From: Prevotella sp.
GTDB lineage: Bacteria; Bacteroidota; Bacteroidia; Bacteroidales; Dysgonomonadaceae
Reading direction: 5' to 3'
Assembly (NCBI GenBank): GCA_031271965.1
Contig: JAISUS010000002.1
Coordinates: 1 to 64,000 of the forward strand
DNA: 64,000 bases
Shown: positions 62,185-64,000 of the stretch, in pieces
Layout of the letters: every line of letters starts with the position of its first letter
Numbering within the stretch: position 1 is the stretch's first letter
Translations under genes and position numbers: made by a program
Notes under the pieces: model-generated
Told to the model about the DNA's origin: nothing
Database searches by the model: none
What the model saw: the letters and a program-made list of their open reading frames with translations, nothing else

Positions 62185-64000
62185 TTATAGCCCTTCTAGT
62201 TCATTCAGGTTTTCATCTATAGCTTCAATTTTTTTTACCAATAAATCCAACTCATTCTTTAGGTTTTCAATTTTATTATTTACATCCTTTAGTAATCCGC
62301 TGGCTCCTTTCGATGAAATGGACAAGAAATTCATGTTGTTTTCATATGTCTGAAGATCAGCCTTCACCTTGTTGTATTGGTGCAGCAGGTGGTCTCGCTC
62401 TTTATACAGAGATCTTTTAGGATTATCCTGTTTTGATAAGTTATCTTTAATGTTTGATTTAAACGATTCAAATCTACGCTCAGCTTTATCCATCTTGAGT
62501 CTGTCGTAATGAGCATCTACTGCTTGATGGAATTCTTTGTATATCTTATCCTTCTCTTTGAAAGGAACAAATCCTATATTGTGCCATTCGTCAGCTAGTG
62601 CACGAACTGTGGCTAACAACTCAGATGAATCAAGAGTCTGGTCTACGTTCTTAATTTTTTCTATAATTTCTTTCTTTGCCGTCAGATTGTCTAATTCTTC
62701 CGTTTTTTGAGAATATTCATTCTTTTTCTTTTGTTCGAAGAAATAGTCACAAGCCGATACAAATTCTTTCCATATAGCATCAGAATATTTTCTAGGTACA
62801 GGACCTATTGTTTTCCACTCTTTCTGTATAGCGATAAGTTTATCTGCTGTTGATTTCCAGTCGGTATTATCTTTTAATTCCTTTGCTTGCTCACACAAAG
62901 CACGTTTCTTATTCAGATTCACCTCCATTTCGTCTCTGACACCTTTGAAAAATTCACTTTTCCTTTCAAAGAAAGTATCGCATAGAGCACGAAATTCTTC
63001 AAATATTTGATTGTTTACTTTTTTAGGAACAAAGCCAATAGTTTTCCATTTTGATTGAAGCTCTATCACTTCCTTGCTTTTTTCATCCCAGTCTTTAAAT
63101 GATGTAAGTTGACTGTAATCAATAGCTTTTAGAGCTTCACAAATCGCAGTTTTTGCTATAAGGTTATCGTCTTCTTTCCCTTTAAGGGATTCGAAGTGTA
63201 CTTGATAGTTTTTATTGATGGATGTAGATGCATTTTTAAAGCGAGTCCATATTTCTTCACGTAGTTCACGTGCTACAGGTCCTATTTCGCGCCATTGCTG
63301 GTGGAAATTCTGTAGTTGGTGAAATGCAGATACAGAATCCGGTTCTTCTATTAGTTTTTCTACAGATTCACAGATAGCGGTTTTAAGTTCTAGATTCTTT
63401 TTGAAATCGTAATCGCGGAATTCATTGTTAATTTTGATCAGATCATAGAATTTTTCCGTATATATCTGATACGATTTCCACAACTCCTTTTCTTTTGACT
63501 GAGGTACCGAAGTTATTTCATTCCATTTCTGTTGTAAATCTTTGAACTCTTTATACAGCTTATTGAAATCGTCGGAACTTTCGGTCAGAGTTTTTATTGA
63601 GTCTATTATTTGTAATTTTTTATTATAATTATCTTCTTTTTGCCTTTCTTCCTCGGCAGCTAAATTAGCCCGTTTTTCCTTAATGTCGCTGAGGAATGTT
63701 TTCAATACATCTTCACTCGGATCTGGGGTCGGAGTAAATGCTTCGGCATCGTTGCCGGCTTCAATAAATTCGGCTTTTTGAGCTTCTATATTGGCAGAAC
63801 GTAATTTATAGAATGCTTGCTTAAGAGATTCTACCTCTGCACGTGAAGGCACACCCGATTGAGATGATAGATTTTTTAATTTTTCTATAATCTGTTCCTT
63901 GGTCAAAGAAGATGTATTCTTTGGCGAATGCTCTGGAATGTTCTCCGATTCTGCAGATTCATTTTTTTCTGTATCCACATCTGCATCTTCAACATTTACA
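62185..64000 (-). CDS. DUF349-repeat protein, 5' end outside the window
   Basis: At least 605 codons of an acidic, helical protein. It contains five or so DUF349 repeats, each with a W-x-x-(I/V)-(G/T/P) core: KWNEITSVPQSKEKELW, QWREIGPVARELREEIW, KWKTIGFVPKKVNNQIF, EWKTIGPVPRKYSDAIW and EWHNIGFVPFKEKDKIY. The C-terminus is a coiled coil. The GTG at 63978 is not a convincing start, because the frame stays open and keeps the same acidic composition (NVEDADVDTEKN) to the window edge. DUF349 proteins have an unclear role. Confidence 0.85.
   Translation of the reverse strand, partial: VNVEDADVDTEKNESAESENIPEHSPKNTSSLTKEQIIEKLKNLSSQSGVPSRAEVESLKQAFYKLRSANIEAQKAEFIEAGNDAEAFTPTPDPSEDVLKTFLSDIKEKRANLAAEEERQKEDNYNKKLQIIDSIKTLTESSDDFNKLYKEFKDLQQKWNEITSVPQSKEKELWKSYQIYTEKFYDLIKINNEFRDYDFKKNLELKTAICESVEKLIEEPDSVSAFHQLQNFHQQWREIGPVARELREEIWTRFKNASTSINKNYQVHFESLKGKEDDNLIAKTAICEALKAIDYSQLTSFKDWDEKSKEVIELQSKWKTIGFVPKKVNNQIFEEFRALCDTFFERKSEFFKGVRDEMEVNLNKKRALCEQAKELKDNTDWKSTADKLIAIQKEWKTIGPVPRKYSDAIWKEFVSACDYFFEQKKKNEYSQKTEELDNLTAKKEIIEKIKNVDQTLDSSELLATVRALADEWHNIGFVPFKEKDKIYKEFHQAVDAHYDRLKMDKAERRFESFKSNIKDNLSKQDNPKRSLYKERDHLLHQYNKVKADLQTYENNMNFLSISSKGASGLLKDVNNKIENLKNELDLLVKKIEAIDENLNELEGL

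Noticed and set aside
1-64000. tRNA genes, CRISPR arrays, intact insertion sequences, prophage
   Set aside because: I looked for the T-loop GGTTCGA pattern, regularly spaced repeats, transposases and phage genes on both strands and found none that I could support.

Overview
The window is chromosomal DNA of a low-GC member of the Bacteroidales, most like a Dysgonomonas- or Parabacteroides-type anaerobe; the genus is my inference. Three things support this. There is a SusC/SusD pair and an OMthi/PnuT-type thiamine uptake pair. There is a three-subunit succinate dehydrogenase/fumarate reductase with a single diheme-type cytochrome b, and a fused FeoA-FeoB. Many genes are preceded by the Bacteroidetes promoter -7 element TAnnTTTG, in several cases with TTTG about 19 to 22 bases upstream. 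I saw no tRNA, rRNA, CRISPR array, intact insertion sequence or prophage.

Layout. 0.2-3.7 kb: a YigZ/IMPACT protein, then a serine-type sulfatase with its radical-SAM maturase. 3.7-13.2 kb (minus strand): an AddA/RecB-like helicase-nuclease, a SUI1-family factor, a nitroreductase lipoprotein, glutamate dehydrogenase, a Dna2-like nuclease-helicase and a small lipoprotein. 13.4-16.7 kb: TPP riboswitch, TonB-dependent receptor and PnuC-family transporter, with a 142-bp inverted-repeat element between the two genes. 16.7-26.9 kb: a ten-gene surface polysaccharide operon with four glycosyltransferases, a polymerase/ligase-like membrane protein, three GDP-heptose precursor enzymes, and an MBOAT acyltransferase with an SGNH-like partner. 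27.0-30.7 kb: sdhCAB with a canonical promoter and a perfect terminator. 30.7-35.4 kb (minus): two lipocalin-like secreted proteins, an NAD(P)-binding protein and MutS2. 35.5-43.8 kb: FeoAB, a SusCD pair and an unlisted 52-residue FeoB-associated Cys-rich membrane protein. 43.9-47.9 kb: a possible structured RNA, then pyrE, an SRPBCC protein, argH and serB. 47.9-49.2 kb: a gene-poor stretch with hairpins, tiny overlapping ORFs, a short lipoprotein ORF and a second copy of the repeat at the window start. 49.2-64 kb: a TPR lipoprotein, U32 protein, VWA lipoprotein, rpiA, mnmA, a TRIC-like channel, a MerR regulator, an M23 peptidase, alaS, two beta-barrel-like proteins, an S24 repressor-like protein and a DUF349 protein cut by the window edge.

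Most genes are ordinary housekeeping. The parts that deserve attention are the structured, poorly coding segments at 43.96-44.12 kb and 47.9-49.05 kb, the split feo locus with the SusCD pair inside it, the dispersed repeats, and the heptose branch of the polysaccharide operon, whose GmhB-like phosphatase lacks the usual zinc loop. Start codons for several genes were moved from the longest-ORF start because a promoter element or signal peptide shows the true start lies further in.
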